DNA of 64,000 nt from CAZTUH01 sp964620485 (GTDB taxonomy: Bacteria; Pseudomonadota; Gammaproteobacteria; Burkholderiales; Burkholderiaceae_B). The notes under the pieces were generated by a model, which did not search any database, was not told where the DNA came from, and was given only the letters and a program-made list of their open reading frames with translations. Positions 46,235 through 55,743 of this stretch are shown in pieces. Each line of letters opens with the position of its first letter. The stretch's first letter is position 1. A program made the translations under genes and the position numbers. The DNA lies in assembly GCA_964620485.1 (NCBI GenBank), contig CAZUGU010000012.1, positions 45,806 through 109,805 on the forward strand, given 5' to 3'.

Positions 46235-47395
46235 TCAATCTATAGATAATTCATAAGCAATTCTATTAAAATAACCACGAATAACCGCATGATATTGTGG
46301 ATCACTTAATAAAAAAGCATCGTGTCCATATGGTGCATCTAATTCAACATATGTTACTAAATTACCATTCTTTAATAAGGCGCGAACAATTTCAAGTGAA
46401 CGTTTTGGTGGAAATCGCCAATCTCCTGAAAAGGAAGCAAGAAGAAATTTAGCCTTAGCAGGTAGTAGAGCTAATCCTAAATCCCCACCCGTTTTTCGAG
46501 CTGGGTCAAAATAATCTAATGCTCTCGTATTTAATAAATAGGTATTAGCATCAAAATAGCGACTAAATTTTTCACCTTGATACCTTAGATAAGATTCTAC
46601 CTGAAATTCTACATCATAATCATAACGATAAGAGCTATTCTCTTTATGATTACATTGAGTACGTCCGAATTTATTAGCCATATCTTCATCAGAAAGATAA
46701 GTGATATGTGCAATCATACGTGCAACTGCAAGTCCCTTACTTGGTGCAATATTCTTTTCATAATAATTTCCATCACAAAAATTAGGATCAGAAATAATTG
46801 CACGCCTTGCTACTTCATTAAATCCAATATTTTGAGCTGATAAACGCGGAGTAATTGCAATTGCAATACAGTGAAGTAAACGTTCTGGATATATAATTGC
46901 CCAACTTAATGCTTGCATACCGCCTAAAGATCCGCCGATAATAGCAGCAAAACATTTAATATTAAAATAATCAGCTACTCTAGATTGAGTATAAACCCAA
47001 TCTTCAATAACTAAAACAGGGAAATTAGCTCCCCATGCACAACCTGTATCAGGATTTAAACTAGCTGGTCCAGTTGATCCAAAACAAGATCCTAAATTGT
47101 TAATTCCAATAACAAAAAACTTATTTGTATCTATAGGCTTCCCAGGTCCGACCATATTATCCCACCATCCAACATGATTTGGATCATCGCTAGAAATTCC
47201 AGCAATATGATGTGAAGCATTTAATGCATGACAAACTAATACAGCATTGTTACGTTCATTGTTTAAAACACCATATGTTTCAACAACCAATTCATAATAT
47301 GGCAAGCGTGAACCACTTATTAATAGTAAAGGCTCATTGAAACGAATTAAGAATGGGGTGACAATTCCAACAGAATCAGATCTGATTGAATCCAC
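46235..47395 (-). CDS. metX: Homoserine O-acetyltransferase (or succinyltransferase)
   Basis: An alpha/beta-hydrolase fold enzyme that activates homoserine for methionine synthesis. The nucleophile motif is G-G-S-L-G-G-M-Q, and the conserved N-N-L-G-S-C-F-G-S-T-G-P and C-terminal Y-G-H-D-A-F-L (catalytic histidine) are present. I choose GTG at 47395, which has AGGA 8 nt upstream and gives 386 residues, close to the family length. The open frame continues to an ATG at 47449, adding 18 residues unlike the family. Whether the acyl donor is acetyl- or succinyl-CoA cannot be told from the sequence alone. Confidence 0.93.
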   Translation of the reverse strand: MDSIRSDSVGIVTPFLIRFNEPLLLISGSRLPYYELVVETYGVLNNERNNAVLVCHALNASHHIAGISSDDPNHVGWWDNMVGPGKPIDTNKFFVIGINNLGSCFGSTGPASLNPDTGCAWGANFPVLVIEDWVYTQSRVADYFNIKCFAAIIGGSLGGMQALSWAIIYPERLLHCIAIAITPRLSAQNIGFNEVARRAIISDPNFCDGNYYEKNIAPSKGLAVARMIAHITYLSDEDMANKFGRTQCNHKENSSYRYDYDVEFQVESYLRYQGEKFSRYFDANTYLLNTRALDYFDPARKTGGDLGLALLPAKAKFLLASFSGDWRFPPKRSLEIVRALLKNGNLVTYVELDAPYGHDAFLLSDPQYHAVIRGYFNRIAYELSID

Positions 47396-47758
47396 AAAGT
47401 AAGTCCTGCAAAGATTATTTATCGTATAAAAGGTTAAAAAAATATACAAAGAACGAACTATTTATGCATGATACATCATAGTCATAAAATCTTATATGAA
47501 ATAAATTAATGAGTAATCCTAAAAAAATTTTAAAGGGCTTATTTTACTGCATTGCTTCATGAATCATGTTTCCAAAATTAAATTTTAAAGATTGAAATAA
47601 ATTAATAACATATTGTACTATGAAATATATAGGCTATTTATCTATACTTTATAAAAAATGATATTCATCTTAACTCTTAATATATCTTATGTTGGCTTAT
47701 TTTGGAAAAACTTTTCTTAGTTTCAAATTTGAAAGATCAATTAAGATAATTAACAGTT
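47396..47758. other. Gap between metX and tRNA-Arg
   Basis: AT-rich DNA that should hold the metX promoter. No gene, riboswitch or remnant recognised. Confidence 0.45.
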
Positions 47759-47831
47759 CGCGCCTAGCAGGAATTGAACCTGCATCAAAAGCTTCGGAGG
47801 CTATTATTCTATCCAATTGAACTATAGGCAC
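47759..47831 (-). tRNA. tRNA-Arg (anticodon CCG)
   Basis: Read on the reverse strand, acceptor GTGCCTA pairs with TAGGCGC (one T-G pair). The T-arm GCAGG/CCTGC encloses TTCAATT. The anticodon loop CTCCGAA gives CCG, which reads CGG. One T-T mismatch is in the anticodon stem. CCA is not encoded. Confidence 0.9.
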
Positions 47832-48119
47832 AGAAATAACATTCGCAAATTGATTCAAAAATTGTTAAATTGTAATTATGAATTAATAAATAATTAACTG
47901 TTAAATGTAGATTGTCGAAAGAAACTAAATTTACATAATAACATATAGGAAAAACTTTTGCATATACTTATATACGATTGATTCCTAAGTTTTTATATAG
48001 TTATTTGATGTCAGACGCACTTAAGTTTGCACATTTATTTTATGCGTAAAAATCCAAATTTTAATATTATGAAAATTTATGATTAAAATTTTCAAGTATT
48101 TTCAGTTTGAATTACATTA
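47832..48119. other. Gap between tRNA-Arg and the cytochrome c pseudogene
   Basis: AT-rich; it should hold the tRNA-Arg promoter. Nothing else recognised. Confidence 0.4.
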
Positions 48120-48547
48120 ATATTTTTGATGCGTATTTTAATGATAATTATATTTTTAAATGTGGTAAATACCGAGTTAAAAATTAATATGAATCTTTCT
48201 ACATTCCAGAATGATATGATTTATAATCTTATTTTACCAATTACTAACTTTGAATTCAATGAGAATAGTTTATCTTAATTTTCTAAAATAGGATGAAAAG
48301 TTTTCCAAATATTTGTTCAATTTGTCAAGTAACAGAATTCACAAGTGAAAAAATTGATGATTATGAAGCTTGTTCTCATACTCTAAAAGGGATATGAAAA
48401 ACTTTTTAACTCTGAATTAAATGGAAAAACAGTATTCCAGCAAAAGATGACAATGATAACTTAAGTAATGATGAAATCAAATGTATGGTAGTTTGCATTG
48501 CAAATAATTCTAGAGGTCTCTTACCTGAATCTAACATTTCACAATAG
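48120..48547 (+). pseudogene. Cytochrome c5-like gene, decayed, heme motif lost
   Basis: The plus strand preserves cytochrome c5 residues in broken frames: P-I-T-N-F-E-F near 48239-48259, then K-V-F/N-I-C-S-I-C-Q near 48300-48328, L-K-G-I near 48384-48396, and I-P-A-K-D-D-N-D-N-L-S-N-D-E-I-K near 48440-48482 (family M-P-A-K-G-G-N-x-x-L-S-D-x-E-V). It ends at TAG 48545-48547. The heme attachment motif CxxCH reads C-S-I-C-Q (48314-48328), and at least three stops or frameshifts lie inside. The intact family is a membrane-anchored electron carrier. Confidence 0.8.
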
Positions 48548-48809
48548 TTTTAAATTTTAATTTTTTTAAAAAAAATCTTACTTTTCGATTTCTAATATAA
48601 TTCTTAATATGTTATTGTAGCTTGATTAATTGATATATAAATTGAATGAACCTTGCAATGAGTTTGCATTGAAAGATTATTTCAATAATGAAATACTGAT
48701 AATTAATCTGCTTCAGATAAAACTAAATTTTTAGGAATGTCTAATTTATCAAATATTGAAAATAATATTTTAATTAAGTAATTCTATTTTTATAATTTCA
48801 GAGATTTTA

Positions 48810-49688
48810 ATGTATTCTTCTATGCGCAGTATTCAGCCAGAATTTCTTTCAACAGTCTTTAAGAAGCGTCCTATATCTAATCACAAAGGTAATCATGGTA
48901 CAGTTTGCATTCTTGGTGGTAGTCCTGGAATGCTTGGATCCTGTATATTAGCTGCTCGCGCAGCTTTAAAGTTAGGGGTGGGTAAAGTTTTGATTGGTTT
49001 GGCACAGGAAAAAATATCATTAGATTGTGATCTAAATCAACCTGAATTAATGATACATAATGCAATGTATTGGTTAATGTCAGATATTAAAGTTAATAGT
49101 TGGGTAGTTGGATGTGGATTAGCAAAAACAGATTTATCTATGATACTTCTGGATTACTTAATTCAATATAGAGAACAAAAAAATCCGATTGTATTAGATG
49201 CCGGCGGATTAAATTTACTAGCTAAAGGTTATATAAAATTTGGAATGATTAAAAAGATACATAATCTCATTCTAACTCCACATTTAGGAGAAGCTAGTTA
49301 TTTATTGAATTGTAATATTCAAGACATTCAGTTTGATACTCGCAATGCTATCCTAGAGATCTCTAAGCATTACAATAATGCTTGGGTTGTCTTAAAAGGA
49401 CCAACCACCTTAATTTGTCGACCAGATGGTTTAGTATTATATAATACTACTGGGAATGTTAGTCTTGCTACATCAGGTACAGGTGATGTGCTATCTGGTA
49501 TGATAGGAAGCCTGATAGCACAAGGTATTGAATTGGAAAAAGCCATAGCTGGTGCTGTTTGGCTACATGGCTCTGCTGCAGATCTACTAGTAAATCGTGG
49601 AATTGGTCCGATTGGATTAACTGCTAGTGATTTGATTAACACTGCTCGTGAAATACGAAATACCTATATTAATAAATTAGATAATTAA
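48810..49688 (+). CDS. nnrD: ADP-dependent NAD(P)H-hydrate dehydratase
   Basis: This 292-residue YjeF C-domain protein repairs hydrated NAD(P)H, a damaged cofactor. Family marks are H-K-G-N-H-G-T near residues 25-31, G-G-S-P-G-M-L-G near 36-43, L-T-P-H-L-G-E-A near 151-158, V-V-L-K-G-P-T-T and G-T-G-D-V-L-S-G-M-I-G. The N-terminal epimerase half (NnrE) that is often fused is absent. The gene starts at ATG 48810, 262 bp after the cytochrome pseudogene. Confidence 0.93.
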   Translation: MYSSMRSIQPEFLSTVFKKRPISNHKGNHGTVCILGGSPGMLGSCILAARAALKLGVGKVLIGLAQEKISLDCDLNQPELMIHNAMYWLMSDIKVNSWVVGCGLAKTDLSMILLDYLIQYREQKNPIVLDAGGLNLLAKGYIKFGMIKKIHNLILTPHLGEASYLLNCNIQDIQFDTRNAILEISKHYNNAWVVLKGPTTLICRPDGLVLYNTTGNVSLATSGTGDVLSGMIGSLIAQGIELEKAIAGAVWLHGSAADLLVNRGIGPIGLTASDLINTAREIRNTYINKLDN

Positions 49689-49776
49689 ATGCTACAATTT
49701 AGTTAATAAATTAATTTTCTTAATTAAGATTCTATTAGATTCATTAAAAATACATTGCTATTTTTCTATTTGATTA

Positions 49777-49814
49777 CTATATGTTTAAAACTGAACTATA
49801 TGTTTAAAACTGAT
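49777..49814. repeat. 19-bp tandem duplication
   Basis: Positions 49777-49795 and 49796-49814 match at 18 of 19 bases, in the gap between nnrD and priA. Confidence 0.8.
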
Positions 49815-49834
49815 CTTGTTGATTTATAGATTCT

Positions 49835-51907
49835 CTAAATTTCTATTGGATCAACTTCTATTCTCCAACGAACATTATATTGTTTAGCAAGTTCTGGTAA
49901 ATATATTTTCCAGATTTTCAGAAAATTTTGTAGAGTCATACGATTTAAGCTCTCAATTAGAATTTGAGCACGTTCAATATTAGCAATTCGCACTATACGT
50001 AATGGTATAGGATCATAACAAGTTATTTTTGATATATCTATAAATTCTAATTGCTTGTTATTTGTCAAGATAGATCGAGCTCTTTCTAGAAAGGTAATTG
50101 CTTTATCAAGTTTGAAAGATTCTGCTGTTAACAAAGCTTGGTATGAATATGGAGGTAATTTTGCAACTTTCCGATCCTTAAGTGTATAAGATGCAAATCC
50201 ATTATAATCGTGATGTAATAAAGCTTGGTACACTACATGATTAGAATGGTTTGTTTGAATTATTACTTCACTATTTTTTAAATGACGACCTGCTCTGCCT
50301 GAAACTTGCATAAGCTGTGAAAACAAACGTTCCTGTCCACGAAAATCTTGCGTAAATAGCAAAGCATCTGAATTTATCACTCCAACTAAACTTAATCGAG
50401 AAAAATCATGTCCTTTTGATATCATTTGTGTGCCTACTAAAATATCTACTTTACCTGTATGTACAGAATTCAATAAATTTTGTGCACTTCCTTTAAAACG
50501 AGTACTGTCTGAATCAATACGTATAATGTTTGCTCCAGGAAAAATTTTTTCTAGACTTTCTTCAAGACGTTGAGTACCATATCCAATAGGTTTTAAATGT
50601 TCATTTAAACAGTTCGGACATTTTCTAGGCGCTGTTATTTGATAACCGCAATGATGGCAACGTAAGCAATGAAATTTGGTCTCAATATTTTGATGCAATA
50701 CAGTAAAGACTGTACAACGTGAACAATGACTAATCCAACCACAAGAAAAGCAATGTAAAACAGGAGCATAGCCACGTCTGTTTAGGAACAATAAAGATTG
50801 TTCACCCGACTTCAAGCGTTGTGAAATTGCATTGATTAACTGATTTGTCAAGCCATTATGTATTGACATATGATGTGTACTTATTAAACGTATTTTTGGA
50901 AAATTTCTATTTTTAATACGCTTAGCTAAACTTAAACGTAAATAACGTCCTGTTTTAGTATGAAACCATGTTTCAATTGATGGAGTTGCTGATCCTAATA
51001 TCACCGGAATATCTAAATAATTTGCACGCCATATTGCTAAATCACGAGCCGAATAACGAAATCTATCTTGCTGCTTATACGATATATCATGTTCTTCGTC
51101 AATTATAATTAAACCTAGTCTAGATAATGGTAAAAAAATCGCCATTCGCGTACCAAGAAATATATGAGGCTCTTCATATTGTGCATATTTCCATGCTTGG
51201 ATCATCTGGTTATTAGTTAAACCACTATGCATAAGAATTACTAAATTTGATCCCCATTTTTTCTTAAAGCGAGATTTTAAAACAATTTCTAATTGAATTA
51301 GCAAACTGATTTCTGGTACTAATAAAAGTACTTGAGTGCCTTGCATTAGCGCATGTTCTGCAATTTGCATATATACTTCTGTTTTTCCACTACCCGTTAC
51401 ACCGTGTAACAATATGGTTTTAAACTTTTTCAATGCAATAATCGTATCTACTGCAGTTTTTTGTTCTGAGTTCAGTATTGGATGATTAGTATTTCCATTA
51501 CTTGTTATTTGACGAGATATATGTTTATTAGAACTTTTATTCTGACAAGATTTAATTTTTCGTAATAATTTAGGCAAAACAGATATAAAAACTTTTCCTA
51601 AAGAATATTGATAATAATCAGATGCAAAATGTATCAAATTTAACCAATCTTTTTTAAAAGCTGGAAAATCATCTAAAACGATCTCTATTTGTCTCACCTT
51701 ATTTGGATCAATAGAAGGATGATCTAGCTTATTAACTATAATTCCGATTAACTTTCTATTACCGAATGGAACAATTACTCTCAATCCTATATTGATAGGA
51801 AAAAAACTTTGATAATCAAATAGTCTAGAATTCGGAATATCTAAAGCTACTTGGAACCAATAGCGAGAAGGTATAGATGGAGAGAAATTTATAGTTTTAT
51901 TATTCAC
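49835..51907 (-). CDS. priA: Primosomal protein N' (replication restart helicase)
   Basis: This 690-residue superfamily 2 helicase restarts stalled replication forks. It has an N-terminal 3'-binding domain (V-A-L-D-I-P-N-S-R-L-F-D-Y), Walker A G-V-T-G-S-G-K-T-E, D-E-E-H box and a zinc region with eight cysteines (C-F-S-C, C-S-R-C, C-L-R-C..C-G-Y, C-P-N-C). Motifs V-G-T-Q-M-I-S-K-G-H-D-F and Q-V-S-G-R-A-G-R follow. It starts at GTG 51907. In several betaproteobacteria hemE lies between priA and atpC; here that space is empty. Confidence 0.96.
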   Translation of the reverse strand: MNNKTINFSPSIPSRYWFQVALDIPNSRLFDYQSFFPINIGLRVIVPFGNRKLIGIIVNKLDHPSIDPNKVRQIEIVLDDFPAFKKDWLNLIHFASDYYQYSLGKVFISVLPKLLRKIKSCQNKSSNKHISRQITSNGNTNHPILNSEQKTAVDTIIALKKFKTILLHGVTGSGKTEVYMQIAEHALMQGTQVLLLVPEISLLIQLEIVLKSRFKKKWGSNLVILMHSGLTNNQMIQAWKYAQYEEPHIFLGTRMAIFLPLSRLGLIIIDEEHDISYKQQDRFRYSARDLAIWRANYLDIPVILGSATPSIETWFHTKTGRYLRLSLAKRIKNRNFPKIRLISTHHMSIHNGLTNQLINAISQRLKSGEQSLLFLNRRGYAPVLHCFSCGWISHCSRCTVFTVLHQNIETKFHCLRCHHCGYQITAPRKCPNCLNEHLKPIGYGTQRLEESLEKIFPGANIIRIDSDSTRFKGSAQNLLNSVHTGKVDILVGTQMISKGHDFSRLSLVGVINSDALLFTQDFRGQERLFSQLMQVSGRAGRHLKNSEVIIQTNHSNHVVYQALLHHDYNGFASYTLKDRKVAKLPPYSYQALLTAESFKLDKAITFLERARSILTNNKQLEFIDISKITCYDPIPLRIVRIANIERAQILIESLNRMTLQNFLKIWKIYLPELAKQYNVRWRIEVDPIEI

Positions 51908-52855
51908 TAATTCATAATAAAAAGATCAAAATAGAACAAATTTTTACAAATATAAAATATAGGATTCCTAAAAAGGATTTCTTAAAAAATTCAAATCAAG
52001 ATAAATATGATCTTAAGTTATAGACTTCATCTGTTAATTCATAGACTAAGTTCAATGAAAAAAATTAAAAATATCATAATTAAGATTCGAGAACATTTTT
52101 CTATTTCAGATCAGTTTTATCTTCAATAAAATTAGTCTGAAGAATTATCACTAGATAAAATTTCTGTTTCGTGATTACCCTACAATTTCATAAAATTTTT
52201 AACGAGACTCTTATCTAAAAAGATTTAATAACATAATCTAGAATAATGTATGCATTTTTATATAACAATATTTCCTAATTATTTGATCTATTTATTTTCG
52301 AAAATAATTGAAAAATTCATTTTCAGGATTTTTTTATTTCTTCATTATCCCATAGTTTTTTATAACTTAATAACAATCTTATAATTTATAAATTATATAT
52401 AATGAATTTATTCAATAATTTTTGAAATATTCAATAATAAACTTAAGTATGAATGAATTATAGATTTATTTAAAATAATTGCTTATTACCACAATTTTTA
52501 CTATATTATCAGAGATAGATCAAAGATTAATGATTCAAATATATTATTTATAGATTCTCTAATGATTTTAACTATTTCCTGTTTTATAAAACAGTCTAAT
52601 TCATTTATATTTCTTTCAGATTTCTTAATCTGATTTCTATCACATATTATATTTAGAATTTCTGAATAATTTCTATCGAGAAAATTTTAATTTTATTCTA
52701 TTGTATTTGATATTCGAATTCATAATGTATTTAATACATATAATGAATAATTTTTATAAATTGCAATCTTTCAAGTATAGCCAGAATCTATATTTACTAA
52801 AATTAATATCAACTTAACTTTATATTTAAAAAAATATAAAAGTAACTTGGAAAGT
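51908..52855. other. Gene-free gap between priA and atpC
   Basis: About 950 bp of AT-rich DNA. hemE (uroporphyrinogen decarboxylase) is commonly found here in relatives (from memory), but no readable remnant is visible on either strand. It should contain the priA promoter and the end of the atp transcript. Confidence 0.5.
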
Positions 52856-53281
52856 TTAATAACTAATATTTTTTCGAACAAATTTTCTTGCAGCGTTTAT
52901 CTGTGCAGTTAGAATGGCTAATTCAGCTTCAATAATTGCAATATCTGATTTACTTTGAGTATTGTTCAATGCATATTTCATCTTTTTATGCGCAATAATA
53001 ATTTCAGATTCATCTAAATCTCTTTCATGAATTGTTGTATCTGATAATACAGTCACATTAGTTTGTTTTATTTCTAAAATTCCTCCCATTATAAAAATAT
53101 TTTCTTCATTATCGTTAATATGAATAATTTTTATTATTCCAGGCCTAATATTTGAAATTAATGGAATATGTCCAGGCAAAATACCTAAATCTCCTAATTC
53201 ACCAGGCAAAACAACAAATTTTATTTTTTTAGAAAACACTACTCTTTTTATACTAATTATATCTAAATTTAAATTTTTCAT
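52856..53281 (-). CDS. atpC: ATP synthase F1 epsilon subunit
   Basis: This 141-residue subunit of the F1 stalk has the N-terminal beta-sandwich with L-P-G-E-L-G-D-L-G-I-L-P-G-H near residues 25-38 and a C-terminal helical hairpin. Epsilon couples gamma rotation and inhibits ATP hydrolysis. It is last in the atp operon, 8 bp after atpD. Confidence 0.97.
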   Translation of the reverse strand: MKNLNLDIISIKRVVFSKKIKFVVLPGELGDLGILPGHIPLISNIRPGIIKIIHINDNEENIFIMGGILEIKQTNVTVLSDTTIHERDLDESEIIIAHKKMKYALNNTQSKSDIAIIEAELAILTAQINAARKFVRKNISY

Positions 53282-53289
53282 TCTATATT

Positions 53290-54687
53290 TTATAGATTTT
53301 TTGATTTCTGAATAACTTCATCAATAGAACCGACCATATAAAATGCTTGTTCTGGTAAATCATCACAATTTCCATTGATAATCATTTTAAAACTATGAAT
53401 TGTTTCAGATAAGGACACATATCTACCATTTGAACCAGTAAAAACTTCTGCAACATGAAATGGTTGCGATAAAAATCGCTGAATTTTACGAGCACGAGAA
53501 ACTATCTTCTTATCCTCTTGTGATAATTCATCCATACCAAGAATAGCAATAATATCACGGAGTTCTTTATAACGTTGCAGAGTTTTTTGTACATTTTTTG
53601 CTATATTATAATGTTCTAGACCGATAATTTGCGGATCTAATAATCGACTTGATGAATCAAGTGGATCAATAGTTGGGTAAATACCAAGAGATGCAATATC
53701 GCGTGATAATACTATAATTGAATCCAAGTGTTGAAATATAGTTGCTGGTGCAGGATCAGTTAAATCATCAGCAGGAATATATATGGCTTGAATAGAAGTA
53801 ATTGAACCAGTCTTAGTAGATGCAATGCGTTCTTGTAACTTTCCCATTTCTTCAGCTAATGTCGGTTGATAACCAACGGATGAAGGCATCCGGCCTAACA
53901 AGGCCGATACCTCCATGCCTGCTAAAGTATATCGGTATATATTATCTATAAAAAACAATACATCAAGACCTTCATCACGAAATTTTTCTGCTACTGTTAG
54001 ACCAGTTAATCCTACACGAAGACGATTTCCAGGAGGTTCATTCATTTGTCCAAATATCATAGAAACTTTGTCTAATACATTGGATTCTTTCATTTCATTA
54101 AAAAAATCATTACCCTCTCGAGTACGCTCACCAATACCAGTAAATACAGATAAACCACCATGTTTTTTTGCAATATTATTAATCAATTCCATCATATTGA
54201 CAGTTTTACCTACACCAGCGCCACCAAATAGACCGACTTTGCCTCCCTTTGAAAATGGACAAATTAAATCAATAGCCTTAATACCAGTTTCTAAAAGTTC
54301 AAAAGAATTTGAAAGCTCATCAAAACGAGGAGCAGCTTGATGAATAAAATGTCTTTCTTCATATTTAATAGGTCCATTTCCATCAATAGGTTGACCAAGA
54401 ACATTCATAATTCGACCTAAAGTTCCAAAACCAACAGGTACTGAAATCGGATTTTTTGTACTCGATACTCTCATTCCACGCGATAATCCTTCACTAGGAC
54501 CAAGTGCGATAGTACGGACGATCCCATCGCCTAATTGTTGCTGTACTTCTAATACTAGATTCTTCTGAGTGATCAATGGTTTTTCATCAATCAAAATGAC
54601 TGCTTCATAAATCTTTGGTATTTCATTACGAGAAAATTGAATATCAACTACAGCACCGATACATTGAACAATAATTCCATCACTCAT
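53290..54687 (-). CDS. atpD: ATP synthase F1 beta subunit
   Basis: This 465-residue catalytic subunit has Walker A G155-G-A-G-V-G-K-T162, the catalytic glutamate segment G-E-R-T-R-E-G-N-D, Walker B V-L-F-F-I-D-N, and A-L-L-G-R-M-P-S. The usual D-E-L-S-E-E-D lever reads D-E-L-S-Q-E-D, a mild change. The start ATG is preceded by AAGGAA. It is a standard member of the operon and the energy-conserving enzyme appears intact. Confidence 0.98.
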   Translation of the reverse strand: MSDGIIVQCIGAVVDIQFSRNEIPKIYEAVILIDEKPLITQKNLVLEVQQQLGDGIVRTIALGPSEGLSRGMRVSSTKNPISVPVGFGTLGRIMNVLGQPIDGNGPIKYEERHFIHQAAPRFDELSNSFELLETGIKAIDLICPFSKGGKVGLFGGAGVGKTVNMMELINNIAKKHGGLSVFTGIGERTREGNDFFNEMKESNVLDKVSMIFGQMNEPPGNRLRVGLTGLTVAEKFRDEGLDVLFFIDNIYRYTLAGMEVSALLGRMPSSVGYQPTLAEEMGKLQERIASTKTGSITSIQAIYIPADDLTDPAPATIFQHLDSIIVLSRDIASLGIYPTIDPLDSSSRLLDPQIIGLEHYNIAKNVQKTLQRYKELRDIIAILGMDELSQEDKKIVSRARKIQRFLSQPFHVAEVFTGSNGRYVSLSETIHSFKMIINGNCDDLPEQAFYMVGSIDEVIQKSKNL

Positions 54688-54730
54688 ATCGATTCCTTTC
54701 TTAATAATATTTACTTAGGAAATAATTTAT

Positions 54731-55630
54731 TCAAATAGAAATAGTTCCTCCAACAATTTCTGAAATTTCCTTAGTAATAAGTGATTGACGAGTTTTATTG
54801 TAAATTTTTTGCAAATCTTGAATAGATTCTTTAGCATTCTCTGATGCTGCTTGCATTGCAAGCAGCCGAGCAGATTGTTCCGATGCCATATTTTCAGTTA
54901 TTGCTTGATATAAAAGACTATCAATATAATGAGATAACAAATTATCAATAATAGCTTTAATATTAGGTTCAAAAGAATAGTTTAAATTGCAATACAGACT
55001 ACTATACTTAGAAATATGATCTGAATTCTGTAATTCAGGATAGTTTAAGCTTGGTACTATAGGTAATAATTTTAAAAAAACTGGTTTCTGATTTATATTA
55101 TTAATAAAATGAGAATTAGCAATATACAATGCATCAATTTGACCTTTAATATAAGAATCTAACTGTATTTTCATTGCATCTGATAAACGACGGATATCTG
55201 GTTGATCTCCCAGATTTACTTCTTGAGAAACTAAATTACTATTAATATGTTTTAGTAATTTAAAACCTTTATTTCCAAATGCTGTAGTTTGAACATTAAT
55301 ACGCTTTGTATTAAATTCCTTTAATTTACTCAAAATCATACGATAAATATTAGAATTTAAATTACCGCATAAACCTTTATCGGTTGTTATTAAAATAATA
55401 CCAACCGACTCAATTTTTCTTTCTATTAAATAAGGATGAGAATATCCTGGATTGGATTGTATTATATGCAAAGTAATTTGACGAATTCTTTCGAAAAAGG
55501 GTCGACTAGCTTCTATTCTTTGTTGTGCCTTTTGCATTTTAGATGCAGCAACCATTCTCATAGCTTTTGTAATCTTATATACATTTTTTATACTACGTAT
55601 TTTTGTGCGTATCGTTTTTACTTCTGGCAC
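54731..55630 (-). CDS. atpG: ATP synthase F1 gamma subunit
   Basis: A 299-residue rotor subunit with the N-terminal coiled-coil helix (I-R-T-K-I-R-S-I-K-N-V-Y-K-I-T-K-A-M) and the C-terminal helix A-S-E-N-A-K-E-S-I-Q-D-L ending in E-I-V-G-G. T-T-D-K-G-L-C-G-N-L-N near residue 80 is a clear family mark. The start is GTG at 55630 with AGGAAG upstream. It is slightly longer than the E. coli protein. Confidence 0.97.
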   Translation of the reverse strand: MPEVKTIRTKIRSIKNVYKITKAMRMVAASKMQKAQQRIEASRPFFERIRQITLHIIQSNPGYSHPYLIERKIESVGIILITTDKGLCGNLNSNIYRMILSKLKEFNTKRINVQTTAFGNKGFKLLKHINSNLVSQEVNLGDQPDIRRLSDAMKIQLDSYIKGQIDALYIANSHFINNINQKPVFLKLLPIVPSLNYPELQNSDHISKYSSLYCNLNYSFEPNIKAIIDNLLSHYIDSLLYQAITENMASEQSARLLAMQAASENAKESIQDLQKIYNKTRQSLITKEISEIVGGTISI

Positions 55631-55743
55631 CGATATCTTCCTATTTGGACTAATCTCTTATTTTATTTTAATTTATAGATAGTATTAAAAAATCAAGTAC
55701 AGAATCAAATATTAAGAATGTATATTGGTTTTATAATTAAAGT

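Noticed and set aside
53915..54340. 141-codon frame opposite atpD
   Set aside because: It is antisense to highly conserved atpD sequence and mirrors its codon bias.
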